Below, one piece after another: positions 45,646-61,400 of a stretch of DNA of 64,000 nucleotides. The translations under genes and the position numbers were made by a program. The stretch comes from Albula goreensis. Taxonomy: Eukaryota > Chordata > Actinopteri > Albuliformes > Albulidae. Location: the NCBI GenBank assembly GCA_022829145.1, contig CM040761.1, forward strand, positions 18,511,245 to 18,575,244, in the 5' to 3' direction. The notes under the pieces were generated by a model, which searched no databases, was not told the origin of the DNA, and was given only the letters and a program-made list of their open reading frames with translations. The stretch's first letter is position 1. Every line of letters begins with the position of its first letter.

Positions 45646-47412
45646 ACAGTGGTCAAATAAATACAAATATAATTTCCCTCTACAATAAAATAAAAATAAA
45701 TGTCACTGACTGTATTTGAATGTTAATTATTTTGTATTTTGTAGATCTTAATTTTTGAGTAAGTAGACTATTATTGTACACATGTTTTTCAACAATGGTA
45801 GAAACCAGCATGCATCAATTAAAGAATTTATTTAGAATTCAACTGGAATCATGACGTTCGTAACCTTGGGTCCTCAATTATAGCTACAGCATTCACTGCT
45901 TGTCAACAAACTGAATTTGAAAACTATTAACATTCATATAATTACACTTCTGTCCTGTTGAGTCTGAATGCCTGTGGCTATAATTTAATATGAAGCCAGT
46001 GCTCCCTAAATTTGTGTTTTGTTTGATTTTTGAAAATTTTCCTTCCCTGTTGTTGAAGGCAGACACCTACAGACCTATGGAAGCAATTAGAATATTTTAT
46101 TTCTGTAGTGACAGGAAAGCAGACTGACTACAGCAAGTGTTTTCTTTTTCAATATAAACACATTTTTCATTGCATTTTGTGAACACTGAAATTGCAAAAC
46201 CATGTTTGTAGAGAGTAAAATAGGTAAAAAAAATGAAAGAAGGCAGCACTGTTTATGAAACAGTGTCAAATGCATTCAAAATCTGTTCATCTCTGACACT
46301 TCTGCATGTTTAAATGATTATTTTTCTCATGAGAGTGGTTTTCTAGTCTGCTAAAATAAAGCGCACCAGTGCTTGATTGAGGGGTTAGTCAAATAGCTAA
46401 GGTGAATATTTTGAATTTGGCAAGTTTCATCGGATGACATCCTGAAACTATTTTTTTTAAAGTTAGCCACCTCACTCCTTAGTCCTGCTTCTCATTCTAC
46501 CCTCCCCTACCCCTGCAACTCCTACAGCTATAGAATGGAGCATAAGCCATGATCACTTCACTGGATGTAACACATCCTCATTTTCCAGCCACAAGACGTA
46601 TCAATGTTGTAAGTGAATAATGATTATTAGTTAAACTTTTATTTTTTTATTCTTCTTATTTTATTTATTCTTTAGAGTCTTAAATCTTTAATTTTGTGTA
46701 ATTATTTCTCACTTAATGTGGGATAAGGCTGTAAATGGCAACTTACAACACTTCAGAAAAAGCTCATGTAATATCAGTTTGTGGTGTATTTCATAGCTTT
46801 AGAGAGTAACTTGTGTGAATACTGTATGATTTATCAGAGATTTGTGTTTTATTGAAGAATGAGCTGGCTGACCTGAACTTACAGGTGTACTGAGAGGTGC
46901 TGATAAGGGAGATTTGTTAGATAAAGATTATTTCTGGTCTTTTTGAACTCTGCATGGTTATACAAAAAAAATGTCCTCTCTGATGTGGTAAGAGCCAGTG
47001 TAAGTTCAAGCTTTTGCTCCTGGCTGGCACTGAAACATCTGATTCAGCTAATCAAGGCCTTGGACTGGAGACTTGACCTCACACCACCTCATCTTGGATG
47101 AAACTGGAACCCCTGTGGGAAACTGACCATCCAGTGCCCCAGGGTGCGTTTGGAATGAGAAGAGCATTACATCTTTTATTAGCAGAAACATTGCTGTGTT
47201 AAACCTCTGCTTGCTAAGCATTGTAACTATGGCAGCTCATTGTGTGTGGTGTTTCACAGATATAATATACACATTAAGTGCAAAATGGTGATGAAGAGAG
47301 TCATTCCATTGAATGTTGTCATGGATTTTGGTTGAGAGACACAATCATTACCTCTTCTTTCCAATGTGTGAACCTGTGTGTCCCACCCAGAGCTCACAGA
47401 ACAACACAGAAC
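45646..47412. other. Intergenic, no gene seen
   Basis: AT-rich, with a C-rich stretch at 46,495-46,520. No coding or repeat feature recognised. Confidence 0.6.
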
Positions 47413-47433
47413 AGACACACACACACACACACA

Positions 47434-47468
<35 letters not shown>
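47413..47468 (+). repeat. (CA)n microsatellite, interrupted once
   Basis: About 27 CA units with one G interruption (acagacac). It creates His/Thr- and Val/Cys-repeat ORFs on both strands that are not genes. Confidence 0.97.
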
Positions 47469-47472
<4 letters not shown>

Positions 47473-50400
47473 GTCCATGGTATGGACTGAGCAAGCCTCA
47501 AAGGTATTGATAATACCGATCAGCTAACGAATGATGGAATCAACTGGGAGGTGTGGAGCTGAGGCAGGAAAGGGAGAAAGCTGCAGATATTCAGCATGTA
47601 TGTATGCCTGCCAGGGGAGTTATCTAGTGCCCATAGAGTGGGTCTGTTTTGGGGGAGGGAGCTATATCCTTCAGCAGGAATTTTCATATTGTAATTTTCA
47701 TCTCATAGTCATAGTGTACGGTGTGCAGTAGTGATGTTTTCTTATTGCATTCCTGTGATGTTAATGCAGAGAAATGAGGTGAAGGCTGTTTAATTATCAA
47801 TGCCAACATTACAAATTACCTATGCGTTTTAAAATTTAATGCAACCACCCTTTAAATCTCTGCAGCAAGAGCTTATTTCAAGAGTGAGCCGCAGTCCCAA
47901 CACTCATCAAAGGAAATGACAGATCAGCTCCTCCTCTTAATTATTCATAAACATACAGGACTTGGTATATGAATGAACAGAAATATATGCATGCTCTGCT
48001 CCTGTACATGTGGAAATTGGAGCATTGGCCTGACAGCACATTGATATGAAATCTATAATAACCTAACAGACCACATTGTCCCTAATTCTCGACTGTCTAG
48101 GGCTTCTGCTGCTGTCTCTACATCGCCCTGACTGTGCAAGAGTAATCTCCAGACAACAAGGTAAAACAATGCACCAATATAGCAAAATATGCTCATTAAA
48201 GCCGAGAAGCTTTGTTTGTTGGGAAATTTCACAGATTGTGGAGTGAATAATCAGGATTTCCACATGTATGTAGAGTATGTGGGTATCTGCCAGTTCCATC
48301 CCCATATGTGAAGGGTTTATTTGTAAAAAGGCTGTGTGTATTCCAGTCATCCACCTGCCTGAAAATGGCATTTCACTCACATACAAAAACCCACAATGGA
48401 CTTTCTGTAGCATCTGTGAATTCTGTTTCAGGTCTCAATTTAACAAAAACGGTTTCCAGGTTTCGAAGCATTTCAGGAAGGCCCCGGAATGACCAAAATC
48501 TCTAAATTTATCAAAATATGACTGATACAATCACACAGTGCTTGCTGGGAAAAATCTTGGCTCCTGCTGTGTTGTTGTGCACAAGCAGAAAAGTGTAATA
48601 TTGATAATAAGAAAGGGAATCTTGACAGCAGATGACACGAGGCTTTGTGTTGCCCGCACATTTTTTTTTCACAGCAGGGTGATTGGTGTACAAACACTTA
48701 CCTTCCTCATCCCCCTTCATCCACTTCAGCCTTGGGCTTTTCAGGTACCAACCCAGCCACTGGACAGCCTATGGACCAACGTGAGAAAACGTTAAAAACT
48801 TTACTTTGGGAAAGAATTATTTCTTCATTAACTGTCTGTAGGTTATTCTTATGTGGGTTGTAAGTTTTGTGTATGCATAAAGAGGACTGAGACAACAGAG
48901 GAGAGACCATTTTGGTGGTTTGATAACAAGATTGAACGTTTTTCTCATTTCGGTGTCAGAATTGTGAAGTGAAATGATAACCAGACAATTCTACTCTAGT
49001 TTGTATCATGAGACTTCTGAAGCTGCTTCGGCTGGAAAGCTTGTTTGGCATTAGTGAACAAAAGGAAAACCGTTCAGATGTGCCTTTACTAAGAGTCCGT
49101 TCGGAGCTTCCCAGTCTCCTGGCAAGAAAAGCACACTAATCGTGTCACCAAATCTGTTCTGGGAGGCTTTTCCTGTCTGAAATCGGGGGAGATATATCTG
49201 GATTTCGGCAATATGGGCCACCTCTAAACGGAAGGAACAACTCCCGAGCATAATCACTCACCTCCATTCAGAGGTGTATGGGGGATAAAGTGTACATCCC
49301 GCTAATCTTACTTTAATCAATTGAGAGACAGACTTTAAAGGACACCTTATCTTCAGCAGGTGGCTTCAAATGATGCCGGATGCACTGTAGCAGAAACTTT
49401 AAAGAGTGCTGTCTGCTCAAAGTTTCATTATCACTGGATCCATTTAAACTTTAAAGCCAGTAGGAAAAAAAAAAACATGCTGCCGCTGCATTTTAACTCT
49501 TACAGATCATCAGCACACAACTGGTACACAACCCACTTACTCTTGAACTACACAATAAAGCAATGGCATGAAAGATGTCATGTAAAAAGGCTGAGGATGA
49601 CAAAGAAATATGATTACAAAAGAGAAAACGATGAAAGGAACTTGGCATTTTTCATTTAATCTTGGGTAATTGATGTAGAAATCACCTGCATTAACATGGC
49701 TGAGCCATTGGCTTTTCACACATTACTTTTGATGGAAATCTGTTAAGTATTTCCTTTGGAGCGATGCTTTTTCTGAGCTCATCTCAGCAATGGCGCATTG
49801 TGTTTACTCCAAGGTAACACCCTGCTCTCAGGGCTAGGCTAGAATCAATTCTCTGGTGAACCAGGTATGTTTCAGACCTGAAATACTTTGCTTCACTCTC
49901 TATAGGTGAGTTATGAGTGAAATGTGAAGCATAAGCCAAAGTTATTGTTCTTTTCTCTTGCCACAGACAGCTGCATGTTTATTGCTGTAGTCATGATTGG
50001 CTCCCTGTCACCAACCCCGCCCCCTCCTTTATGACTTCTATGCAGCCTGAATGAAGTAACAATTCTCTATCGCTGCAATTCTGGCCTGTGTAATTATTGT
50101 ACTCTCATGCTTTCACTGGTCATCAAATGCCAGTCTTAAATGCAATGACCCCGACACAAAAAAACAAAAAACAAACATGCCATCTCTGCAAGGCAGAAGT
50201 AATGTGCACATCTCACTACTCCATTACTTCCAGAAACAACAACAACAACATCTTATTACTGTTTGGTTTGTAATTAATTCCCACAAAGTACCCATCATGC
50301 GAAAGTTAGGCAGCTAAGAGCATTAAATGAAAGGGCAGTCCAACAGCCACCGATGTGACGCACTCTGTCCAATAACAAAGGGAAATGGGAAATGGGAAAT

Positions 50401-53400
50401 GGGCAGAGCTGTCATTAAACCATTATGACCTCAGCTGTCTGCTGTCTTTTCCCGCTACAGTAGTTTCTATCCAGGCATACTTTACTGTCACATGATAGGA
50501 AGAAGGATGGAGGTCAGCATGGTGCCCTGACTGCTCCAAGTTAAGCAGCGGTTTGAGATGTGCCAGCACTGTGGGAATTGCCCATGTGACTTCATGGAGC
50601 CCTGATCACAGATATTTAGTTTCCTAAGAAGTAAGCAATTCCTCTGCACTCTATGGCAACAAATTACGTTCTATACAGGCCAGACTTTATGGATCTAATT
50701 TCTCCTGTATAATTTTCTCTAGGATAGTTTTCAAACAAATATGTTGACTTCAACAAAGGGATACAGTGAACAACTGCAAGCCAGTGCAACAGTATGAACT
50801 CTTATTATCCAGTGATGCTATTGGGAATATTGTCAGCAGGGTGAGGGCTGCATATATTTATGACAACATAATTTGTACTAAACGATAATGTAGTAAGTAA
50901 TAATACTTTAATTTTGATGTGGTGTGCATTTAAAAACAAGCACAAGATACAACATACAAAAGCATTGGGTCCTAGAAACCATTCTTGAGAACAGAGGAAA
51001 GGTTCAATAACTACCGCAGTCTCTTGGTAACCTATTGTAGCTCAGTTAAGACTGCTAGTTCATTGATTGCCATTTTGTGGTTTGTTTGCTCTGTGCGGGA
51101 ATTCTGTCCTCTCATGCTGATTGCAAAACATCATATGGGGAGGAAACAGTAAGACATAACTCACAAGCATCTCTTCTGAGAGTCATGCTGCCATGTCAAT
51201 GGGTCACCCTGTAGGAAGCATCTACATCAGAACAAGAGATTTTTATCAATGTCTCTAAAAGGTGCTTTGCAGCTCATTTAAACCAGAAAATCATCTATTT
51301 AGCCCCGTGGAGCCATTTCACTTTTCTTAGCAAAACGTTAGCTGATTCACCATCTGACAGCTCCATCAGAGTCTGAGAGCCAAAAAACCCAGATGGACCA
51401 TCGTCTTGAAATGGCTGATTTGTTGTCCCGTGCATCTATTAATGCAAATTATTGTGCACATACAGATCTTTCTAAATTTGTTGTTTACTGTTGTTTCCAC
51501 AGTGCTACATTAATGAGAGTTTAATTACGTGTGAAGTCATGAACAACACCTTGCAGACCTGCAGATGAGTGTATCCATCAATTTGCAGGTCAGCTTTCAT
51601 AATTATAAGAACATAATGAGAAAACTATTTGCCTTCACACCCATCGTAGACTCTGAGTGTGTGCAATTTTGTAAATTAAACCTCAATGATTTAAATAATG
51701 TAAGTCAATCCTGGAGACATGATTGCAGTTTTACTATAACAATGGCATTCAAATATCCCATGAGTAATGTCTAAAGCAATAACCATAACAAAAGACACTG
51801 ATGCAGAAAAAAACTATACTATGCTTTTGACCCACAATTTAAAAAAAGAAATTCAATTAATGGTATTGGTGTTTAGTGCAAAAGTTTTAACTCCCACATC
51901 ATTACTTTTCCTCCTTCATTATCTGCGATTAAATATTTTATCTTCATATTTACAGTGCAACACATTATTTTATTTTTCTTACATTTTCAAAGAAATCCTT
52001 ATCTCACAAAGTCTGAACCACCAAATTACAGACATGCTTACTTGGACGAATAAAAGCACAAATATTGAAACATTTTCAATTTCGTCTATCTCATAGTATG
52101 TCAAAACAAAACTTTGATATTTTTAACCAAACTCATAATTCAGGTTCAAGACAAACTATTTCTAGTCTGCTTTGCAGCTGTTTCTCCTTGGTGACACCCA
52201 ACCAGGTTGTATGTTTTCTTCAGTGCTTTTATGTTCCTGTAAGCGATCATTCTTAATTTGACCTTTCCTAGTGGGAACATGTTGGTGGGAAGGACTGATT
52301 TGTATTCTCCCTCTCTGGTTCCTGAAGGAGCTGTGCTGTTCCTCCGTTGTGCAATAAAGACATGGCACAAATGCATGACTTGACAGGTGCGCCATCTGAC
52401 ATGTTATATGTTAGTGGGGCGTACCTCATGCCTATATGTACCAACACATCCATCATCTTCATCTGTTTCTTCACTGTAATCATCTGGCCATCACAACAAC
52501 AAAACAACCAGCAGGTGACATTACATCAGACACATTATATTCATGTAATGTTTCTTCAGCAAAAATGTGAGAAAAAACCTAATGGACATGCTGTTGTTTT
52601 TCCATTGAGATGTGTGTGTTCCTGAAGTTTCCAACAAACACAATACCATGCAATACCAAAAAATATTTAACCATTACTTTAGTCACTCAATGGAATCTGG
52701 GTGTGAATGTGTCTTTTGAATGGTTTAAGTATGTTTCACAAAAAAAAATTAGTCTATGTCACATTTCTCATGTTCATTTCATCTTGGTAGTCTTCCCTCA
52801 TTTGGTTCATATCCAGTTGCCATCCCTCAGAAAAGAATAACGTATGTCAAAATGCATCTCAGTCGTATGACCTGGACGCCTCTTTTTATTGCTATTTTGC
52901 TTTTAGCAGGTTTAATATACAGTTTACAAACATACAGTTGTTGTAATTTAGTGAATATGTAAGACATGCTATTCCACATTGCAAAGAAATTCGGGGGAGA
53001 CCAGTGTTCTGGCTTTGCCATCAAGGTTTTCGTGTGCATAAATACTTTTTCTCTTATGCAGTGTTCAATAGAGGAGGAAAAGCCACTGTGACCTTTTCAC
53101 TCCATACGTCTGTCATTGAGGCACCTGCAGTTGTTTACCAATGTGAAACAGGACAGATGGCTTGCACCGATGTGTCAGTATTGTTTAGAATCTCCATGAC
53201 ATGATGACTTCAGATTCTCATTCAATTCTGAAATGAATATTCATGACTATTCATGCACTCTGTTTGTCTTCATTATAAATGATTCTATAATGCATATATG
53301 ATATGGAAATATCAATTCTGAATTAATATTTAAGAAATTCTTTACATTATCAAAACTCAGCTGATTCTTGCATTAACATGGTAAAAATTGCAGCTTGTGT

Positions 53401-55454
53401 AATTTCACACGGAGTATCTGTTGCACTGACTAAAATGATATCTTAATATTTATAAGGATCTTTCGGGTGATAGAATATAAAACCTTTCATATGTGTGAGA
53501 TATTGAGGTCTATATGTTAATCCAGATGTCCTATAATAAGTAGCATTATCAATGTGTGTCTGATTTGTATAGGAGAAAAGGTTAGGCATGCATATTGAGT
53601 GTAATTATTCTTATATTGTCCCTTGATTCACAGTTGGGACCTTTTAGTTAATTAAATAAATATAAATAGTTAAGTGATACCTGCCCTCAGTACTAAGTAT
53701 AATTAACCTTCTTTCTGAAAATCTACCAACTGCTTTTAAATGAACAGTTATGACATGGTCTTGGGGGTGTGGTGCTTGTGCATGCCTCAGAGAGAGGACT
53801 GACTGTGATTCTTAATGCAAAGAAACATTCATAGCTGCAGGCATGGTATAAAGCTACTTTCTTTATGTCACAACATCTGATATATAATAATCAGTTAATG
53901 ACCACATCAAACCTCAGAAATTAATAATGGCGATTCGGCAAGCAGACTGAGTGGGACTAAGAAAGTTAACTTGTTTCTGATCTTTGAAATAAAGTGAGTG
54001 AAGTTTATGATATTGGGCCACCGTGCTTCGATGGTGATGGCAAGAACAGCTTCTATCTTTATTAAAGTGAATTAGTGATGAATCACCCACATGTATGAGT
54101 CATACGTCAAGAATAGCTTCATTTTACGTATGATCCATGATGATGAAGACACAGTAAAATAGAAATGAATGGCAAAAATAGCATATTGACAATATTTTAG
54201 AGACCCCCAAAATTTCACAGATCAAGTTTTCAGGGGAGCTCATATCTTATTAGGAAGAGTCAAGCTCCCCCTGGCTCCCCTGCAATAAACTCATTAAAGA
54301 TAAGACTGAGATGACGAAAATAGGCAATACTTTGGCTATGGTTGCAAAAGTGGTTGCAAACAGCAATGATTCCTCATCCAAATCATGATATATGCTTTTA
54401 TATAAACTTTCAATATGCGGTATATTATAACAAGAAGAGCAAGAATGTCACAAAAAATGTCCTAGGAATCAGATCAAGATCATGTTACCAAAATGTTTTG
54501 GGGACAGCCCACAAATTTTGCTCTAGATAAGAGCAATTTGTCCAACTCTGATTTGGTGCCAGTTCAGTTTACTGAAATGTTTCAAGCTGGCTAAAAAGTT
54601 CCTGTGTCCTTCACTAAAGTAATTAATTCAGAAGAGTGCCCATGTGTCACAGTCATTCATTTTAATTAAACGCACATAATGTTTTAATGGAAGGTTGAGA
54701 ACCTCTTTACTGATCGCTTCATGCTGTTTGTATTCTTCCTAATCGTACGGTAAATGCATATGTCCTTTGAGTAATGCTGAGCGTATTAGCACGTTAGCGT
54801 CAGTTAAGAAAAACCCAGACTATGATCATACACAGCACCAAGTATCGATAATATGCCAGTTCACTTACTTATGTAGTACCATTGATTATTGGATATATTT
54901 AAAAAACCAAGAACAAAATAGCATGGCTCTTAAAATGTTATTCCTTTTTCTTCTGCATATCCTGTCATTGCACATTCAATTGTTATTTGCAATTACAAAA
55001 GTAGTCATTCTGACCACGTAGTTATAACTGAATCCACATTCAGAATCTTTGCTAGAGGAAACTGTTCAGCTAGTACTCTTGAAACAATAAGTATTAGTTC
55101 ATCATTACAGTTATTATTCTTCTCAACTGTCCATTCAGCTCCCCCTCCATAATTATCAAGGCAAACTGTCTCCTGAACACTTAATATTTTGTAGCTTCAG
55201 TGTTGTCACCCTGTCAGTTTCAATTACAAATAAATGCTGCTAAGAATTAATCTGTAATATAATTGAAGTCACAAAGTAAGTACTGGATGTTGTCATTATC
55301 ATTAATAGTAATTGAGACTTGTCCAGGACAGCAGTGAGTATGTAATGTTAATCATGTCTTTGAGAGTTAAGTAATGCTGTTTTTCAGTCTATCCAATGGC
55401 TTTTGGTCATTTCTACAGCCATTAATCAGTTGGGTATCTCAGTACAGTCATATA
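47469..55454. other. Intergenic, 8 kb without a supported gene
   Basis: Mostly AT-rich. Repeat-free, somewhat GC-richer blocks lie near 47,860-47,990, 49,020-49,270 and 50,280-50,480; the last carries three gggaaat repeats at about 50,382-50,402. ORF clusters at 48.06-48.9 kb and 52.1-53.2 kb overlap on both strands and show no motif. No RNA gene recognised. Confidence 0.5.
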
Positions 55455-55489
55455 GTGTGTGTGTGAGTGTGTGTGTGTGTGTGTGTGTG
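55455..55489 (+). repeat. (GT)n microsatellite
   Basis: About 17 GT units with one interruption (gtgagtgt). Confidence 0.96.
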
Positions 55490-58400
55490 ATACCATATAT
55501 TGTATGTCTTTCTGCAAAATAAGAAACTTTCCAGTCAGCATCCCTTGATGGTGATTACATAGAAGACAGCAGACATGTAAATTCCAGAATGCAAATTTGA
55601 GATAATGAAGGAATTAGGGTGCAAAATTTAAGTTTGCTTTAGTAAGCAGACTTGTGTAGTCAAAGCCTAAGGGACAAACAAAACAGATTTGAGGTGCTTA
55701 AAAGTTCAAAGCACTTCTAAGCAGAAGCATAAAAAATCCATAAAATATAAACAGCTAGATTTCAAATATTAATGTGGTTTTTGAATTTCTTTCAAAGCGT
55801 CCAATCCATTTTGTTTTGTTTATTTTCTGTTCCATGTATTCATTTAGTTAGTTTAATGCTTGAACAGAATATAATGAACCGTGAAGGGAATAATTTAATC
55901 ACTGAAAAAAATATTAATCTGCAGTCTGACAACATTTATTGACAAAGTGTTTCAGCATAGTCTTGTTATGAGACCTGCTGCCAAAGAGATTCAGAGATTG
56001 CACATTGCCTTCCATTGATGTGGCACACTATTAAAGAATGCTGGTAGTAGTAACTGTAGTTAGGTCCCATATGTTTATTGTGTGCATATTTTTCCTTTGT
56101 TCATGAAGGCTTCCATGCTTTTCAGTGTTTACCTTGAGTTTTCATGGTGCATTGAAAAGGAACAGTTAACCTTCCATTGCAATGACAGTCCGATCCACAG
56201 ATATGCGGAAATAAAAGAGTCTCACTCAGTTAGTGAAGCGCAGATATTTAATGTCCCTGATCTCATATTTATGTTGCACAAGTAGAGTGTGAGCCTTTAA
56301 AATGAATGCCACATGAACACAGGAATATTTCAATGAGCAGCACAGCCCATTCAGTGCACGTTGACATATCTTACTGCATGGATTATGGTAGCAATGACAT
56401 CCCAACAAAGTGAGGGACATGTAATGAGGAGAGGAGGTCATTCAGTCATCATGGCTCGTCACTTCTTCCATTAGAAAGCAGAAAACATGGCTTTGCTTAA
56501 GGAGGCACATACAGTAATCAGCAGGGGCATCATCACGCGCCCAAATAATTATTTGTTGCGCCCCATTTTTTTTTTTTTGCCATTTATCATAAATTGCATG
56601 TGTGAGGATGTGAGCGCTGGGGGCCTGTGCCCCAGGAGTGCCTCAAGTCTAGCAACTTGGTAATCAGAGCATGTGAGTTCCTCCATATCAACTATCTCTC
56701 ACCAGGGGAAGAAGGTAAGGTTAGTCAAGGACTAGAGCAAGAATATTCACGTTAATAATTATTGAGCATTTCATTTCTCCATGCACCAGAAATCCCCCAG
56801 ACAGCTGGGGTCGAGTAACTTCCCCCGTCCAAGACTGGTCCTGTTAATGACGTTAAAGATAAAGCAAGAACCAAATCAATATACCCATTGGCCTGTCACA
56901 ATATGACCCATTTCATTAATTACCATGAACCTGGAACCTGTAATTATTTCATGTACCACTCATTAGAAACGACTGGCAGTTCCTCCACACATTACTCTCG
57001 GCCCTGATCTCATAAAACAAGGTCAATATTCTACCCTCAAGCACTGACCATGAACGCTTTATTTCACAGTACCACAGGGGTTTGGATTGGACAGACAGGG
57101 TGCTGTAGGGAGGCAGCACGGACAGCCCCATGGCTTTACTACTCCATTAGAGTCCTGGTAATGACAATGTGAAACAAATATAATTGAATGGTACCTTTAC
57201 AGGCACAGAAAGCAGACCTAATGGGTCACAGAGTGGAGTTCTGAAAGCATAAAGTCAGCCAACATTCTGATTCCCGGCCCAGAACGGTGACCACTCCACT
57301 TGTATTCAGGCTTGTTTTCCCATTAAAAACCTCTTCCTGAAAATTACATCTACAAGCTCTCATTTCCACCTTCCGCTGCCATTTGAGAGTATACATATTC
57401 ATGATGAGCTCTGCTAAATGCTTCACCTACAGAAGGACAGATTTTAATGCTCAGAGATGATAATGCTTTAATGGGCTTAAAGACTGGCTGGAGCTCACGA
57501 GATACATGTTTTAACAAATATCGATGCACATTTTCAGTTTGAAATGTGTGTTTTGGGCACACTTCATATGAAATAGTCATTTTACTAATGTGACATTTAT
57601 CTGTCCATGTTAGCAATTCCAGTTCTACATGCAGTTACTAATGACGTGCTGTGACATATTGTGCTAAGTGCTTTACTGCTAATAAAGGGGTATGTACACT
57701 GCAGTCCAAAGGAGGCCAAACAAGGCACTGAGAATGGTAAGCAGTGAAGAGTTGTATTTCAGATGCATTAATCTGCATTCATGCACTGCAGATGTGATAT
57801 GGGTTTCTCACATGTTATATATTTTATATTTTATACATTTGTTCAGCGTTTAATACATCCTACTCAGCTATTTTTTTTTGCAGTTTAGAGATATTGTATT
57901 TCATATTTTTAACAATCTAGTTTGGATTTACTGGTCCCTCACTAAAATGGAAATGGTGGAGGCATGGGCTATTTCACAGGTGTATAAACCAAACAAAAAT
58001 AAGTGAACAATACATGTTTTTGTCACATTGCATACAGTACGTTATACGGTTAATTTAATATACATGCATATGAAATCATGGCTGTCATCCCTGATGGTTG
58101 GAGGAGTATCTTACAATTTAAGCATCCCAGTAAGATGCTCTGGTTTATGCATGTGGCAATAGATGTGTAGAAAACCTGTACCAACTTTTCATGAGGAAAG
58201 GAGAAAACACATCCAACCAAAATCAAACTTTCAATGTTTGCATAAAATTACCCTTTAAACCTTGTGTCATTTCATAATTGCTGCAATCAGTTGTAATTTG
58301 GCATACACCTGCAGGTTAGTGGTGTTTTTGGACATGCAATTCATTCTCAGTGCATATCAAACCGTAGTGGCAATGGGAGAAAAAATGAGCTTACATGGTA

Positions 58401-61400
58401 CATTATGTGGTTTCTCAGTTTGGGGATGGGGGTCTCTCAGACAGACATCGTGTTTGTTTCGTTTTGCAGCAATCCTTAGCTTAGCAGCTACAGAAATATT
58501 GCGATGCCACTTGTCCTGATTTCATTTTGTCTGAATATGGAATATCCATGGACCTATTATCATAACATTTGAAAGGGTGAAAGCTAGTGTGACTTTTGTC
58601 TGCAGTTTCCCCCAGTGCTTTTAAAATGTAAATAAATAAATACAGTAATAAATACAGAGTTATTTCAGGTGAGAGTGCTGGTCTGTTCCGTAAGCTTAGC
58701 AAACTCTCTTATTCGGGTTCATCAACATTGCATCTCTGTGTCTTCCATTTATACGGTACATTTACACAAGTACTGGAACAGCGCATGTTTGGCACTAGCA
58801 ATGCTAAGTGCTCTTAAACATTGTAAAGCTGCTTTGCCCTCAGTACTCAGACCTGTGTTCCTTTGATCATGTGCTTCGTGCAGTACCAGCCTGTCCTCCT
58901 TGTTTACAAATGATTGGGGAGATTTCATCATAATCATTTTAAAAAGAGCCACTTTATCCATAACGATCGTCCTTGTTCCTAAATTAAAGGTACTGTTACA
59001 TTGTAACATCAGGTTCAATTTTTAATATGTTTTCTTTAAAGAAAAAAAATGTATGATTTATTTTATTAAAGTTTTTTTTTGGTGGAAATCACTAAACAAT
59101 CATTTGCACTTATAAACTCAATATCAAAAGAAGTTCTCATCAATTCATTTCCATGAAAAATTCATTTACTGTGAAAAAAATGCATTTTTTGCATAATTCA
59201 TGAAATATACATTTCTTCATTGATTGGTTCAATAGTACACATGGCCTTAGGCAAGGTTTTCTACAGAGCTCTGCATACAGCCAACATAGTAGACACTGTC
59301 AGTTTATTACTTTGAACAAAATTTGAAGGTCCAGAAAAACAGTCCAGAGCTGCTCTGTAGAATCTCGTTATTTTTGACATCTATTTACTGTATTTATTAT
59401 GCCTTTCCATGTGACCACTTAGTTGCTTAGCTTATAGCAGAAATACATACACCATATACATAACATGATCAGTATGATCAATGCATTATATATGAATATT
59501 CAAAATGAGACATTTTAAGATGGCACCGCATCAATGCCCCCTCAATGAACTAAACCTGCAGCCTTGTGTTTACGAGCCATAATTGTCTTATGTGATGAAC
59601 AAACCCTCCTTGTTCTGTGGTAGATCTTTATGCTGCCAGAAGCATAAAGCGTGCACAACTCAAAGCTTCTACTTACAGCAAGCTTTCAGTCTATGGGTCG
59701 CTGGTCTGATTCCCCTACAGCAGTGTTGTATCTAATCTTGTTCTTCACTATCCAAGTAGATTGAATGCAAGCATATTCAACCACTTCACAAACCTTACAT
59801 CAGTCACAAAAACTGCATTTCACATGGATATGAGCAAAGGTGCATCGTAGTTTCATTTTTCCATTTGATTTCTTAGAAGGTTACAATTTAGCAACCAGAT
59901 GGTGTATCTGTCAGAATAAATATGCCCTTGTGTTCGGTGGCCGGGGATTCAATTACAGCAGGCAGACGACCACTCTCACAAGCAAGTCAAAAATAAAAAA
60001 TACTCTGGAGAGGGCAGGATGTGGAATGAATAATAGTCATAGGGAAAAATAATGGAAAATGCATTCTGCAGCAGTGCAACCTGATTTCACAGCGCCCCTT
60101 CTGGAGACAAGCGGTAGAACGCAGAGGACTGTGTTACTGTCCAGCCGCACGTCTTCATGACACTTGATCAGGTACACTTTACAGTCTTGCTGGCAACTTG
60201 GCAACGCATGACCGCTGAGATAGAACAGTAGTTTCCATGAAATCTATTTGTTCTTAATTTAATTCAAATGCTGCACAAGGTCAGACCAAATAACCCAGTT
60301 TCTGAGCAGTAGTTGAATACCTACTAAATCATAGATAGTTATTCGATAATGGGAGTGAAATACCATGAGAAACAGAGAATTCATGCTAGCTAAAATAAGT
60401 AGATTTTTTTATAGAACAAAATGTCTGCGATTAAAATGGTTATGAGTACCCTAGCCATTTTTTTCAAGTTAATGCCATCCTCTGAAGGATATTAATCGCC
60501 TCAGGCAACAAACAACAAAATCATATAAAACAAAAACTAAATATGACAAACTATTTAAAGTTAAGGAAAACGCTTCAACATCACTGGCATAAATTCATGT
60601 GAAATCTCACATATCAAATGACTAAGTTACCTAAAGGCATTTGATTTGGGTCATTTATGATAATGCTGTGATCTTTTATTGATTTCCAGACATTCACCCA
60701 CTGGCTGGAAATAAATTCATGAGGAGATTATGTGGAATCCAGGGGAATTTATGGAAATGCAGTGCACATCATGCTGTTGATGCGGCAGAACATGAGGGAC
60801 ACCTGCTTTGCACAGGACTGAAGTAACTCTGAAGGCAGCAGGTGCTGTTTCTTGAAACATCTCCTTAAGAAGTCATTGCTTAGAATTTTAAGCATTTCAT
60901 TATATAATAATAAAAAAAACACTGTGGTGCAAGAGCACTTGAGAGTGAGAGAGGAGTGAGTCAGAATCGGATAACTATTCCTTTTGTCCAGACCAATAAG
61001 ATGAGACCACTTTCATTTCATATTGGACTATACAGGCTTCTCTTTTGTCCTAGAGGCTGCTTATAGTGAAATGGCCAGAGAACCAAATCATAAAAATGTG
61101 GCTTAAATGCTTTATTGCAACTACAAAATTATTTTACTGCAGAGAGGTGGAAAGATTTCAAAATAATACTGACTCACATTGAAAGTGTGCGTAGTGCACC
61201 ATGAAAACAACTGATGACATGTGAAACGCAATGCACAAACAAACCCTTGAATTGAAAGTGGATCTGTGTAATGCTTTCAGAAATTACACATGTATTTATG
61301 GCCTGAGTTAGGGTGCATTCAGAAATGTGTGTGAAGAGCAAATCAGACGGATTCAACCCTCATTATGTAGTCAAATTAATTCATGTGATTAATCCATGTT

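Noticed and set aside
47254-47510. ORFs of repeated His/Thr and Val/Cys on the two strands
   Set aside because: Produced by the CA microsatellite at 47413-47468.
59680-59740. Possible tRNA-like box B (ggtctgattcc)
   Set aside because: No matching box A or stem structure could be found around it.
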